From: Paenibacillus sp. FSL H3-0469
GTDB taxonomy: Bacteria; Bacillota; Bacilli; Paenibacillales; Paenibacillaceae
Direction: 5' to 3'
NCBI RefSeq assembly: GCF_038051945.1
Contig: NZ_CP150302.1
Location: forward strand, 1,922,001 to 1,986,000
DNA: 64,000 nucleotides
How positions within the stretch are numbered: position 1 is the first letter of the stretch; each line of letters starts with the position of its first letter. Shown piece by piece: positions 33,755 through 42,781 of this stretch. The notes beneath the pieces are model-generated. The model searched no databases. It was given only the letters and a program-made list of their open reading frames with translations, and was not told the origin of the DNA. The translations under genes were made by a program, and so were the position numbers.

Positions 33755-35704
33755 TTATTTCGCTTCAATCGGCTTCTTCCAGAGCCCAAGGATCAGCCCG
33801 GAAATCACGGAGCCGATCAGCACAGATAACAGGAACAGCGCGGCATTGCTGGACAGGAAGGCTACGAACACACCGCCATGCGGTGCGGGAACGTTGAGGT
33901 TCCACAGCTGGGTAAGTCCGCCGGCTACGGCAGAGCCCAGGATACAGGAGGTAAGCACCCGCAACGGATCAGCCGCAGCGAATGGAATGGCTCCTTCGGT
34001 GATGAAGGATAAGCCCAGCACATAGTTGGTTACGCCGGATTTACGTTCGGTCTCCGTGAATTTATTCTTGAAGAATGAGGTGGCCAGAGCAATCGCCAGC
34101 GGAGGTACCATCCCTCCGGCCATGACTGCGGCCATCATCATTCCGTTCGTATTGCCGCTGGATGTAAACACGCCGATAGCAAAGGTATAAGCTGCTTTGT
34201 TGAACGGGCCGCCCATATCAATAGCCATCATCCCGCCAAGCACCAAGCCCAGCAGAATCTTGTTACCGGTGCCCAGATTATTAAGCACATCGGTCAGTCC
34301 CCCATTGATCCAGCTGAACAACGGATCGAACAGGAAGAACATAATCGCACCGGTAATCAGCAGGCTGAATACAGGATAGAGCAGAATCGGCTTCAGTCCG
34401 TCCAGTGTGCGCGGCAGGCCCGAGAAGGCTCTGCGGAGCATAACCACAACGTAACCGGCCAGGAACCCTGCGGCCAGACCGCCGAGGAAGCCTGAATTGG
34501 AGTTAAGGGCCATTAGACCGCCGACCATACCCGGCATCAGTGCAGGCCGGTCGCCGATGCTCATCGCGATAAATCCGGCCAGGATCGGAATGAGGAAGTG
34601 GAAGGCCCCGTCACCGCCGCCGATGCTCTGCAGCAGCTTAACCAGCGGGTTGTCGGGGCTGGCCACCTGTTCAATCAGGAAGGAGATCGCCAGCAGAATG
34701 CCGCCGCCGACTACGAACGGCAGCATATGCGAGATGCCGTTCATCAGGTCTTTATAGATTTTGCTTCCAATAGAACCGGACTTCACAGGCGCAGAACCTT
34801 CTTCACTACGTCCAGAGCTGCGGTAGATAGGTGCATCCCCTGCTACTGCGATCCGGATCAGCTCCTCTGACTTGCGGATACCGTCGCTAACAGGACGCTG
34901 GAGCACAGGCTTACCGCTGAAGCGCTCCATCTCCACGTTCTTGTCGGCGGCAATAATGACCCCGCTGGCCCGGGCAATCTCGTCCGGTGTCAGCACATTC
35001 TGCGCACCCTCCGAGCCGTTGGTTTCGACGCGGATATTAACGCCCATCTCCTTGGCCTTCTTCTTGAGAGCGTCCTCAGCCATGAAGGTATGGGCAATTC
35101 CAGTAGGGCACGCAGTTACAGCAACTACGAAGCTCTGTGAATTCGGGTTCCCGGTAACGATCCGTGCCGGTTCAGCTTGCGGTGCGGCTGCCTTCGGAAC
35201 AGCCTTCACTTCCGCTGCCTTGGCTTCCGCTTCCGCCTGAGCTTCAGCCTCCGCTTGCTTGGCATCGAATAAAGCAGACACCTCGGCAGGTGTCTTCGCA
35301 CCCATGAGCTGTTCGATGAATTCGCTTTCAATGAGCAGCCTGGACAGTGCAGCGAGTGTTCGCAGGTGCATATTTCCAGCTCCGTCCGGCGCGGCGATCA
35401 TGAAGAATATATGGGCCGGTGCTTCATCCAGGGAGGCAAAATCAATTCCGGCGCTGCTCTTCGCAAATACCACCGTTGCTTCCTTAACGGCCTTGGTCTT
35501 GGCATGAGGCATGGCAATGCCTCCGCCGATGCCCGTGCTGGACTGGGCTTCACGCTCCAGAATCTTCTCCTTGAACAGCTTTGCATCCGTGATACGGCCG
35601 CTGGCCGCGAGACTGGCAATCAGCTCGTCAATGGCCCCTTCCTTCGTGGTAGCCTGCAGCTCCATTATCATCGTTTCCAGTATCATCAAATCTGTAATTT
35701 TCAT
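33755..35704 (-). CDS. fruA: Fructose-specific PTS transporter EIIABC
   Basis: Takes up fructose and phosphorylates it to fructose-1-phosphate. 649 aa in domain order EIIA (1-150, active His in GGIAMPHAKTK), linker with an alanine/glutamate-rich run (about 155-185), EIIB (190-290, catalytic Cys in AVTACPTGIAHTFM) and EIIC (about 315-640, eight to ten helices, GGPFNKAAYTFAIG). The ATG at 35704 is used; the codon before it is an in-frame TTG. Third gene of fruR-fruK-fruA, 46 bp after fruK. Confidence 0.96.
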   Translation of the reverse strand: MKITDLMILETMIMELQATTKEGAIDELIASLAASGRITDAKLFKEKILEREAQSSTGIGGGIAMPHAKTKAVKEATVVFAKSSAGIDFASLDEAPAHIFFMIAAPDGAGNMHLRTLAALSRLLIESEFIEQLMGAKTPAEVSALFDAKQAEAEAQAEAEAKAAEVKAVPKAAAPQAEPARIVTGNPNSQSFVVAVTACPTGIAHTFMAEDALKKKAKEMGVNIRVETNGSEGAQNVLTPDEIARASGVIIAADKNVEMERFSGKPVLQRPVSDGIRKSEELIRIAVAGDAPIYRSSGRSEEGSAPVKSGSIGSKIYKDLMNGISHMLPFVVGGGILLAISFLIEQVASPDNPLVKLLQSIGGGDGAFHFLIPILAGFIAMSIGDRPALMPGMVGGLMALNSNSGFLGGLAAGFLAGYVVVMLRRAFSGLPRTLDGLKPILLYPVFSLLITGAIMFFLFDPLFSWINGGLTDVLNNLGTGNKILLGLVLGGMMAIDMGGPFNKAAYTFAIGVFTSSGNTNGMMMAAVMAGGMVPPLAIALATSFFKNKFTETERKSGVTNYVLGLSFITEGAIPFAAADPLRVLTSCILGSAVAGGLTQLWNLNVPAPHGGVFVAFLSSNAALFLLSVLIGSVISGLILGLWKKPIEAK

Positions 35705-35750
35705 CAAATCTCAACTCCCCGAATGTACTTGAACCTCTTACCTCTGTTAT

Positions 35751-36662
35751 TCATAGCTGAGATATGGCAATAAGCGGACGAAGCTCTTCAATCAATGTCT
35801 TGTCTGCCAGATCGTCGGAGAACGCTGTGGCACTTCCTGATGCCACACCGGCACGGAAGGCTTCCAGCACATTCCCTGTCAGCGATAAGGTGCCCACGAA
35901 TCCGGCAATCATCGAATCACCCGCACCTACTGAATTTCTCACCTGGCCCTTAGGAGCGCTGGCATGGTAGACCTCTTGCCCTGTAATGAACAATGCGCCT
36001 TCTCCAGCCATGGAGACCAGCACATGCTTAGCGCCGCCCGTAAGCAGCTTGCGTCCGTAAGTGATAATCTCCTCCTGGGTGCTGATCTGAACACCGAACA
36101 GCTCTGCCAGCTCATGGTGATTCGGCTTGACCAGCAGCGGTCCCTGGGATAAGGCATCCTGCAAGGCCTGCCCGGTTGTATCAATAACGAACTCCGCGCC
36201 CTTCTGCTTGCATACTGCAATCAGCCTGCTGTAGAAATCTCCGCCGAGCGAAGGTGGCGTGCTGCCTGACAGGATCACTATGTCACCCGGCTCCAGGGCT
36301 TCCAGCTTGTGCAGCAGCGAATCCGTCTCGGTCTCCGTAATGACTGGCCCGGCCCCGTTAATCTCCGTCTCCTGGCCGGCCTTAAGCTTGATATTGATCC
36401 GGGTATCGTCCGCAATAGGAACGAAGTCGCGGGATATCCCTTCCTGGCCCAGCCAAGTGTCAATATAGCCTCCGGTGAAGCCGCCAAGAAATCCGGTGGC
36501 CGTATTCTCCACGCCGAGCTGCTTCAGAACACGGGATACGTTAATTCCCTTCCCTCCGGGCAGCTTCATATCCCGCTTCATCCGGTTGAGTCCGCCTAAT
36601 GTTAACTCTTCTACCTCCACGATATAATCGACGGAAGGATTGAGTGTCACCGTATAGATCAT
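35751..36662 (-). CDS. fruK: 1-phosphofructokinase
   Basis: Phosphorylates fructose-1-phosphate to fructose-1,6-bisphosphate with ATP, 303 aa, PfkB/ribokinase fold. Start of the family LNPSVDYIVEV, sugar-binding GGKGINVSRVLKQLG, anion-hole and catalytic region GAGDSMIAGFVG with the catalytic Asp. ATG ATG at 36665/36662, with GAGGG seven bases before the second. It lies between fruR and fruA, 39 bp after fruR. Confidence 0.96.
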   Translation of the reverse strand: MIYTVTLNPSVDYIVEVEELTLGGLNRMKRDMKLPGGKGINVSRVLKQLGVENTATGFLGGFTGGYIDTWLGQEGISRDFVPIADDTRINIKLKAGQETEINGAGPVITETETDSLLHKLEALEPGDIVILSGSTPPSLGGDFYSRLIAVCKQKGAEFVIDTTGQALQDALSQGPLLVKPNHHELAELFGVQISTQEEIITYGRKLLTGGAKHVLVSMAGEGALFITGQEVYHASAPKGQVRNSVGAGDSMIAGFVGTLSLTGNVLEAFRAGVASGSATAFSDDLADKTLIEELRPLIAISQL

Positions 36663-36701
36663 CATTCATCCCTCATTTATAATGTTTGTCTTCCCATCCC
36701 A

Positions 36702-37463
36702 TCACACCAGTGTATAATCCACATCCAGCTTCTCAAGCTGCCTCCGGAAGCTATCCGGTATCCCGGTGTCCAGAATGCAGTGGTCCATCTCCTGCAAATC
36801 TGCAACCTTGCAGAAGGAGATCTGCCCGATCTTGCTATGGTCGGCCAGCAGGATCGTCTGCTTCGCTACAGCGATCATTTTGCGCTTCGTGGCCGCTTCC
36901 AGCATATTGGGCGTCGTAATCCCTTCGCGGATATCCAGCCCGTTGGTACCGAGGAAGGCCTTATCCACCCGCACCATGTCCAGCGAGCGTTCGGTCATCG
37001 GCCCGACAAAAGCCATAGTGTCCGGCCTTAGCATCCCGCCTGTAATGGACACCTCAATATGCCGGCAATCCTTCAGCTCATTCAGCGCCATGATCGAGTT
37101 GGTAATGACCTTGAGATTGCGGAACGGTTTCAGCGCCCGGGCAATCTGCAGGGTGGTGGTACCTCCGTCAAGGAGAATGGCATCGCCATCCTCTATCATC
37201 TCCACAGCCTTCCCGGCAATCCGCAGCTTCTCCTCCAGGAACCGGTCTTCCTTGTCCGGAACCGCCGCTTCAAAGTTCACACTCTGCAGGGACACCGCCC
37301 CGCCATGCGTACGCTTCAGCAGCCGTGCTTCCTCCAGCTCCTTGAGGTCCCGGCGGATAGTGGATTCCGAGACGGACAGCTCCTGGCCCAGCTCCTGAAC
37401 CGAGGCTCTTGTATGCTTCTCGACAAACAGCAGAATCATCCGTTTGCGTTCTTCTTCAAACAT
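36702..37463 (-). CDS. fruR: DeoR-family regulator of the fructose operon
   Basis: 253 aa. N-terminal DeoR helix-turn-helix (ASVQELGQELSVSESTIRRDLKELEE) with the typical RTHGGAV after it, then the DeoRC sugar-phosphate sensor domain (DGDAILLDGGTTTLQIAR, ITNSIMALNEL, FLGTNGLDIREG). Fructose-1-phosphate is the usual inducer in this family. The ATG at 37463 follows AAGGAG by eight bases. First gene of its own operon, so probably autoregulated. Confidence 0.93.
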   Translation of the reverse strand: MFEEERKRMILLFVEKHTRASVQELGQELSVSESTIRRDLKELEEARLLKRTHGGAVSLQSVNFEAAVPDKEDRFLEEKLRIAGKAVEMIEDGDAILLDGGTTTLQIARALKPFRNLKVITNSIMALNELKDCRHIEVSITGGMLRPDTMAFVGPMTERSLDMVRVDKAFLGTNGLDIREGITTPNMLEAATKRKMIAVAKQTILLADHSKIGQISFCKVADLQEMDHCILDTGIPDSFRRQLEKLDVDYTLV

Positions 37464-37554
37464 GCAGCTCACTCCTTAGGATGTGCAGCTACCCGCTGCC
37501 GGATTCCTATATATACAGTAACTACTGAATTTAAAGATAAGATGACTGGATTCA

Positions 37555-37624
37555 AATCACTCGTGATTGATGTTGACCATTTGTGCTCATTTATGATTGT
37601 AACAGCGTTTTCATGAACTGTAAA
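37555..37624 (-). promoter_or_regulatory. fru promoter with overlapping cre site and a downstream palindrome
   Basis: Minus strand: -35 TTTACA (37624-37619), 17 bp spacer, -10 TACAAT (37601-37596). A cre site TGAAAACGCTGTTA (37613-37600, 13 of 14 matches) lies in the spacer and reaches the -10, so CcpA would exclude RNA polymerase. The palindrome AATCAC-TC-GTGATT (37555-37568) lies about 20-35 bases into the transcript and may be the FruR operator. The leader to fruR is about 126 nt. Confidence 0.75.
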
Positions 37625-37850
37625 GAGGCTTTCTCTGCTTATTTTTCGCCACTAAATCATGAGTTTAGCCCTGACATTCCTGCCGTATTCACTTCTGCTG
37701 CAAGAATTGGAGCATCTTATGCTCATTTCTGCTCATTTCACCCTGTCACTATATCATCCTGTGCGGCAAATTACCTCCCGATTGCCTATTTCACAATGGC
37801 AGCGAGCGACATATTTATATTACATATGGGGAAAAGCGGGTGAACAGGAG
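37625..37850. other. Intergenic sequence upstream of the Gly/Asn-rich protein gene
   Basis: The rest of the 388 bp gap between fruR and the next gene. It contains AGCATCTTATGCTCATTTCTGC-like sequence near 37711-37740 that resembles one unit of the repeat family at 55.3 kb. A TATATTACATATG run near 37817 could supply a -10 for the downstream gene. Nothing else seen. Confidence 0.4.
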
Positions 37851-38168
37851 ATGGCCTATTACAATAACAACGGATATGGCAGCGCGGGCGGTAACGGCGG
37901 CAATGGCAGTAGCAGCGGCATTAACGGCCACGGAGGGGCGGGCAGCGAAGGCCCAGTAGAAACCGAGGAGCTCAGTGCAGAGGATTATGCGATTATTGCT
38001 GCCGGCTTCGGCGTTCTCGGGGAACTGTTCACTTTTTTCTCTCTGGTAAAAGCCAAGCAGGTAACCCAGGAAACAGGCGGAAAGGTAGGTCCGGTTATCG
38101 ACCCGGTGCTGTTCGTACAGAACCGCAAAAAAAAAGCAGCCAGACGAAAGTCCCGCCGGCTGCGTTGA
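37851..38168 (+). CDS. Small Gly/Asn-rich protein with one membrane helix
   Basis: 105 aa. The N-terminal 35 residues are low-complexity (Gly, Asn, Ser: MAYYNNNGYGSAGGNGGNG), followed by an acidic patch, one hydrophobic segment (about 45-65, YAIIAAGFGVLGELFTFFSL) and a strongly basic tail of Lys and Arg. The ATG at 37851 is preceded by GGGTGA and by AGGAG that abuts it. The basic tail is encoded by a run of nine A and by the convergent gene's terminator stem. Function not recognised. Confidence 0.7.
   Translation: MAYYNNNGYGSAGGNGGNGSSSGINGHGGAGSEGPVETEELSAEDYAIIAAGFGVLGELFTFFSLVKAKQVTQETGGKVGPVIDPVLFVQNRKKKAARRKSRRLR
38127..38163 (-). terminator. Terminator of the general-stress-like gene, inside a coding region
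   Basis: GCAGCC/GGCTGC stem with additional pairing in the loop, followed on the minus strand by nine T. It lies entirely within the last 14 codons of the opposite gene. Confidence 0.8.
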
Positions 38169-38194
38169 ACGTTTATTTTGTCCCAACCCATCGC

Positions 38195-38662
38195 TTACTT
38201 CAAAGGAATGGCCTCATGCTTCGCAAATATCCCTTGCACCTTCTCCCTCTGCTCCTCTTCAGGCAGAAGGACAATAACAATAATATGCTCCAGATCAGCA
38301 TGCTCCGCATACGCCTCCGCGTCCTCTTGCGGAATGCCCATCCCGATCAGGCTGACCGCAAGCCCGTCTGTCTCCAGATCTGCTCCCGCCAGCTTGCGGG
38401 CTGCCGGACCTGCTGCGACCGCTGAATCGGCCACCATATCCAGTCCTACCCCGAGTCCGCGTGCTGTGCCGAACAAGCCCTTATTCCCCTGCCCTGCCTC
38501 CACATCCCCGATTCCTCCATCCTGGCTGATGATCTCCAGCGTGTTCTTCTGCTTTGTCACGGCTGAGATATGCTTCGCCTTGATCCCGTTCTCCTTCAAT
38601 TCCCCGATCGCCAGCACCGCATCACTCCGGTGTCCAAAAATCCCCAAAATCAATATTGGCAT
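38195..38662 (-). CDS. General stress protein (GSP17M/YflT-like)
   Basis: 155 aa, soluble. N-terminal alpha/beta half (ILILGIFGHRSDAVLAIGELKENG) resembling the fold of general stress proteins that act on pairs of related halves, then a glycine-rich middle (GLFGTARGLGVGLDMVADS), and a second alpha/beta half ending in IIVIVLLPEEEQ. The similarity to YflT/GSP17M proteins is weak, so the name is tentative. Single gene. Confidence 0.6.
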   Translation of the reverse strand: MPILILGIFGHRSDAVLAIGELKENGIKAKHISAVTKQKNTLEIISQDGGIGDVEAGQGNKGLFGTARGLGVGLDMVADSAVAAGPAARKLAGADLETDGLAVSLIGMGIPQEDAEAYAEHADLEHIIVIVLLPEEEQREKVQGIFAKHEAIPLK

Positions 38663-38835
38663 GCGGCATCCCTCCTGTTACTGCGATATTACCACCCTGC
38701 CTGGCGGTTGAACCTGCCTTGTACCTTGCTGGCAACAGCGGCTCCGGCCGGTCGTGAATCAATCTCTTCTAATTCGGTTATAAAGATACGTATACATAAA
38801 TATAAACATAACTTAAGAGATAGGGGGGACTGCCT

Positions 38836-39972
38836 ATGCTTCAAAGCAAGTATTTCCGGACTTGCCTGGCCATTATCGCCTTTTTGACGATTCTGTACCT
38901 GGGCTCTAAGGTCATTTTTCTGTTCACACCGCTGGTATCTATCATTCAATTGCTCCTTGTACCGATGATGCTGTCGGGCTTCATGTATTATCTGCTGCGG
39001 CCGATCGTCAACTATCTGGGCACCAAAAATGTAAACCGCGGGCTGTCCGTGCTGCTGATCTATCTTGTGTTCGCCGGACTGTTCGTCCTATTCTGGGTAC
39101 TGGTCTGGCCTACACTGCGCGAGCAGATCCAGAACTTCATTGACAATACGCCATATCTGGTCGAGGGTATACAGAATCAGTTCAACAAGCTCCAGAATGA
39201 TCCGTCGCTCTCCCGCTTCTTCAAGGGTGATACAGATGTGACCACACGCCTGACGGAGTATCTGAACAATGTCATTACCTGGGTAACGAATTCAATGTCT
39301 AATCTGATCGCAGTGATCTCCAGTATTGTCGTGGTAATCGCCACCCTGCCGATCATTCTCTACTATATGCTGAAGGACGGCAATAAGCTGTCTCCGATTC
39401 TTCAGGGCCTGATCCCGAGAAAGTACCGCAAGGAAGGCCAAGAGATGTTCAAGGATATCGACTCTGCACTCAGCGGCTTCATCGTTACGCGCGTCCTGCT
39501 TAATGTGGTGCTTGGCATCTTGCTGTATATCGGATTTTTGCTGATCGGTCTGCCCTATTCCCTGCTGCTCGCCTTGATCTCCATTCCGCTGAATTTCATT
39601 CCTTATGTGGGCTCGCTGCTGGCGGCGGTTCCGGTTATTATCGTGGGGTTCATCGAATCGCCTTCACTCGCGATCTGGTCAGCCGTTGTCATTCTGATCG
39701 CGCAGCAGATTCAGGATAACGTGCTGTCCCCGGTCATCTACGGCAAGTCGCTGGATGTGCATCCGCTGACCACGGTGCTGCTTGTACTTGTGGGGGGCGA
39801 CTTCTACGGCCTGATCGGCGTCCTCATTGCGCTTCCGGTCTATATGATTATCAAAATCATCTTCCTGCGCATTTACGAGATCATTGTCGCCGAACGGGTG
39901 GATCAACCCGTCCCTGAGCCCGGCGCTCCGCCAGGGATTGAGATCGAGATTGTCAAGGACGATCAGCTATAG
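38836..39972 (+). CDS. AI-2E family transporter
   Basis: Polytopic membrane protein of 378 aa with about eight helices. The PerM/AI-2E family arrangement is visible: two N-terminal helices, a long extracytoplasmic amphipathic region (about 95-160), a paired-helix region, and the conserved segment SIPLNFIPYVGSLLAAVPVIIVG with the family's IPYVG motif, followed by QQIQDNVLSPVIYG. Members export autoinducers or act as Na+/H+ antiporters. AGGGGGG lies upstream of the ATG. Monocistronic. Confidence 0.92.
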   Translation: MLQSKYFRTCLAIIAFLTILYLGSKVIFLFTPLVSIIQLLLVPMMLSGFMYYLLRPIVNYLGTKNVNRGLSVLLIYLVFAGLFVLFWVLVWPTLREQIQNFIDNTPYLVEGIQNQFNKLQNDPSLSRFFKGDTDVTTRLTEYLNNVITWVTNSMSNLIAVISSIVVVIATLPIILYYMLKDGNKLSPILQGLIPRKYRKEGQEMFKDIDSALSGFIVTRVLLNVVLGILLYIGFLLIGLPYSLLLALISIPLNFIPYVGSLLAAVPVIIVGFIESPSLAIWSAVVILIAQQIQDNVLSPVIYGKSLDVHPLTTVLLVLVGGDFYGLIGVLIALPVYMIIKIIFLRIYEIIVAERVDQPVPEPGAPPGIEIEIVKDDQL

Positions 39973-39976
39973 TTGG

Positions 39977-40024
39977 ACAAAAAGCCCTCCGGCGCAGATG
40001 ATCTCCGCGCCGGAGGGCTTTTCA
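39977..40024 (+). terminator. Bidirectional terminator between the AI-2E gene and the convergent gene
   Basis: AAAAGCCCTCCGGCGC pairs with GCGCCGGAGGGCTTTT around an 11-base loop. The A and T ends serve both directions. Confidence 0.92.
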
Positions 40025-40051
40025 ATGTACACACTTGGATGAATCTGGACT

Positions 40052-40456
40052 TCAGCCCCGGAGCGAACGGACCACGAAGATGTGGTTGCCCTTAGGCAGA
40101 TTCTGCCCGTCCCGCAGCGTCACGGAGCCTTTGGTATGTGCGATGATCGTCGCATTGAACGCCACCAGCTGGTCTCCTTTCCAGACGGTAACCGCTGATT
40201 TGAAATAGACGGCATTATCAAACTGCAGGCGTTCTGTCATAATATATCCGACCGAATGGAGAACCGGGGGCAACGCTCTCTCTTTGGGAGCCAGAGCTTT
40301 GATGTATACAATATCGCGGAAAGGGACGGCAATCTCCTGATGCCCGATGACGGCTACCGAAGCTGCAAGATCCCATCTGCGCAGAACGCCTTTCATGATC
40401 GTGTATGGCTGCTCGCCGCAGTACATAATGACCGGTCTGCCAACCCAATGCTTCAT
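40052..40456 (-). CDS. Hypothetical protein downstream of ung
   Basis: 134 aa, probably all-beta and soluble (KHWVGRPVIMYCGEQPYTIMKG..., then VTLRDGQNLPKGNHIFVVRS). No motif recognised. It begins 32 bp after ung on the same strand and shares the terminator at 39977-40024, so they may be co-transcribed. Confidence 0.65.
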   Translation of the reverse strand: MKHWVGRPVIMYCGEQPYTIMKGVLRRWDLAASVAVIGHQEIAVPFRDIVYIKALAPKERALPPVLHSVGYIMTERLQFDNAVYFKSAVTVWKGDQLVAFNATIIAHTKGSVTLRDGQNLPKGNHIFVVRSLRG

Positions 40457-40487
40457 GGCTCCACGCCCTTCCCTGTGCCTGAACTAC

Positions 40488-41156
40488 TTATACCTTCGGT
40501 ATGGACCAGTCTATGCCCTTAAGCCCATGCTGCTCCAGATACTGGTTGGCCTGAGAGAAGGGGCGGCTGCCGAGAAATCCGCGGTGTGCAGAGAACGGGC
40601 TCGGGTGCGGAGACTGGATCACCTTATGTCTGCTGCGGTCCACGACCGCGCCCTTGAGCTGGGCATGACTGCCCCACAGGATGAATACCATCGGTTCTGT
40701 CCGCTCGTTCAGCTTCTCCATAATGGCATCCGTGAAGGTCTCCCAGCCCAGACCCTTATGTGAATTCGGCTGGCCCTCGCGTACTGTCAGCACTGCGTTA
40801 AGCATCAGCACACCCTCTTCCGCCCAGTGCAGCAGCGATCCGTGACCCGGCACCTCTACACCTAGATCACTATGCAGCTCCGCATAGATATTGCGGAGTG
40901 ACGGCGGAATCCTTACACCCGGCTCGACCGAGAAGCTAAGGCCATGGGCCTGTCCTGCGCCGTGATACGGGTCCTGTCCAAGAATGACTACCCGGGTCTT
41001 ACTGTAAGGCGTCAGCTTCAGCGCCGAGAACAGCTTGTCCTTCGGGGGATAGACTGTATACTGCTTGTACTCGCGTGCCAGAGCATAGCGCAATTCCTCA
41101 AAGTAAGGCTTCTGTGTCTCTTCCTGAAGCACTTCATCCCAATCGTTGCCAAACAT
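40488..41156 (-). CDS. ung: Uracil-DNA glycosylase
   Basis: Removes uracil from DNA, first step of base excision repair, 222 aa. Family-1 motifs: water-activating Asp in GQDPYHGAGQAHGLSFS, uracil-specific Phe within that block, NAVLTVREGQ, and the DNA-intercalation loop HPSPFSAHRG with the catalytic His. GGAGGA lies seven bases before the ATG. Confidence 0.97.
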   Translation of the reverse strand: MFGNDWDEVLQEETQKPYFEELRYALAREYKQYTVYPPKDKLFSALKLTPYSKTRVVILGQDPYHGAGQAHGLSFSVEPGVRIPPSLRNIYAELHSDLGVEVPGHGSLLHWAEEGVLMLNAVLTVREGQPNSHKGLGWETFTDAIMEKLNERTEPMVFILWGSHAQLKGAVVDRSRHKVIQSPHPSPFSAHRGFLGSRPFSQANQYLEQHGLKGIDWSIPKV

Positions 41157-41227
41157 CCTGTTCTCCTCCCAATTCCCCTGCTATTAGTATTGTTTCATTA
41201 CCTGTTATTAACCAGAATAACAGGAAC

Positions 41228-41893
41228 TTATTTGCGACCATAGTCCGCTTTGATCTCGCCCCATGACTTCGTCTGCCATTTCAGCACCTTATTGTCATAG
41301 GTATGGCTCCGCAGCCAGCTCTCCGCCCGGTCAATCAGCTGCCAGATCTCCTCTGTGGAGGAATCCCGCGGCAAGGTCGTGGCCACCTTTTTCTGCTTGA
41401 CCCATTTCATTGCATTGACAGAATCACTGTAGACCGTCTTGCTGCTGCCTTCCTTCTTAAGCAGAGCCAGCGCATGCACAATCGCAAGGAACTCTCCAAG
41501 GTTATTAGTCCCTTTGCGGATCGGGCCGCAGGAGAAGATCACATCCCCGGTCTGGGTATCCACGCCTTTGTATTCGACCGGTCCGGGATTGCCCCGGGTG
41601 CCTACATCCACGGAGATGCTGTCATAATCGATCTCCTCAGACGTCTCCACGCCAGCACTTCGGCTCCAAGACTTGCCTGACTTGCTTGTACCGGACGTCC
41701 CTGAAGCTGCCGCACCCGTTCCCCAGTTGCCCTTCCAGCCTGCCTTGTAGGCTGTCTCAGCAGCCGCCTTGCTCTCATAGGACTTATATTTCGCTCCGGT
41801 GTAATGATCCGTCTGCGCTTGGCATTCCGCCCATGTATTGTAGACTCCAGGCTTCTTACCTTCCCATACTACGTAGTATTTCTGCTTCGCCAT
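41228..41893 (-). CDS. rnhA: Ribonuclease H with N-terminal viroplasmin-like domain
   Basis: 221 aa. Residues 1-50 are the caulimovirus viroplasmin/RNase H N-terminal domain that binds RNA-DNA hybrids (KYYVVWEGKKPGVYNTWAECQAQ). A linker leads to the RNase HI domain with acidic residues in VDVGTRGNPGPVEY, NNLGEFLAIVHAL, YSDSVNAMKW and a final Asp in KADYGR. It degrades RNA in RNA-DNA hybrids. AGGAGGG precedes the ATG by ten bases. Confidence 0.92.
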   Translation of the reverse strand: MAKQKYYVVWEGKKPGVYNTWAECQAQTDHYTGAKYKSYESKAAAETAYKAGWKGNWGTGAAASGTSGTSKSGKSWSRSAGVETSEEIDYDSISVDVGTRGNPGPVEYKGVDTQTGDVIFSCGPIRKGTNNLGEFLAIVHALALLKKEGSSKTVYSDSVNAMKWVKQKKVATTLPRDSSTEEIWQLIDRAESWLRSHTYDNKVLKWQTKSWGEIKADYGRK

Positions 41894-42048
41894 TCCTGTT
41901 GCTCCCTCCTGCCGGTGTAACCTTAATCCAGATTCATATTGTAATGCATCCCGCGTTCATATTGAAGCCCGAATACACTCGAACGCCTGCTGATCCCGAA
42001 TATATATTGGATAATTACCGGCAGGCGCGTTCATACTAATACGGCAGC

Positions 42049-42624
42049 TTAGTCCAGCACAGCAAGCGTAGTATCGGCAATGGTCTGGAGCTTGCTTGTA
42101 TCCTGTGTTGCCTTGACCATAACCCGCAGACCTACCAGGGCATTATGCAGATAAGCAGCAAGCGCCGGGGCCGCATGCCGGGAGGATAGCTCTCCTGTCT
42201 CGTGACCGTGCAGGATTAGCCTCTCAATTAATCTCTCTGTATTCAAAAAAGCCTCATTCGCCCGGCCGGCAGCTTCCGGATCATGACCCGACAGCTCCAC
42301 TGCCGTATTCACCAGCATGCAGCCCTTCGGCTCCTCTTCACTTCTGTGAATTGTGGCTTCGAATAATAGGCGGATAGCTGCCTTGGCGGAGGTGATACCC
42401 TCGATCCGGCTCTCCATCCGGGAGCTTATAAGGGATGCATAGCGCTCCAGCGCTTTTATATATAAGGTATGCTTGTCTCCAAAGGTGTCATACATGCTTC
42501 GCTTATGAATTCCCATACCGGTTACAAGATCCTGCATGGAGGTCTTCTCATAGCCCTGCTGCCAGAAAATCGTCATTGCCTTGAGCAATACATCATCAAT
42601 GTCAAACTCTTTGCTTCGTGCCAT
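42049..42624 (-). CDS. TetR/AcrR-family transcriptional regulator
   Basis: 191 aa from the ATG at 42624 (AAGGAG seven bases upstream). N-terminal HTH with KAMTIFWQQGYEKTSMQDLVTGMGIHKRSMYDTFGDK, the TetR pattern with the conserved GI..R.MYDTFG. The ligand-binding half is helical. An imperfect TTTACC...GGTAAA repeat just upstream is a probable self-operator. It is divergent to a lipoprotein gene that may be under its control. Confidence 0.92.
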   Translation of the reverse strand: MARSKEFDIDDVLLKAMTIFWQQGYEKTSMQDLVTGMGIHKRSMYDTFGDKHTLYIKALERYASLISSRMESRIEGITSAKAAIRLLFEATIHRSEEEPKGCMLVNTAVELSGHDPEAAGRANEAFLNTERLIERLILHGHETGELSSRHAAPALAAYLHNALVGLRVMVKATQDTSKLQTIADTTLAVLD

Positions 42625-42648
42625 GATCATGCTCCTTTCGCGGTCTAT

Positions 42649-42675
42649 TTTACCATTTATAGAACGATCGGTAAA
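42649..42675. promoter_or_regulatory. Candidate TetR operator
   Basis: TTTACC and GGTAAA separated by 15 bp, 25 bp upstream of the TetR start. The spacing and position fit TetR-family autorepression. Confidence 0.5.
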
Positions 42676-42781
42676 TATTATTGTAGCAGTGTTAATTAAA
42701 TCACATCCATTCCGCACCAATCATTCTATATTAATTTTAAGGAAAATCACATCAGCATTTCACACCCAAGGAGGTTATCAC

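Noticed and set aside
37700..37760. Third locus of the 51 bp repeat family
   Set aside because: A single stretch resembles one unit but without tandem copies; similarity is too short to call without a search.
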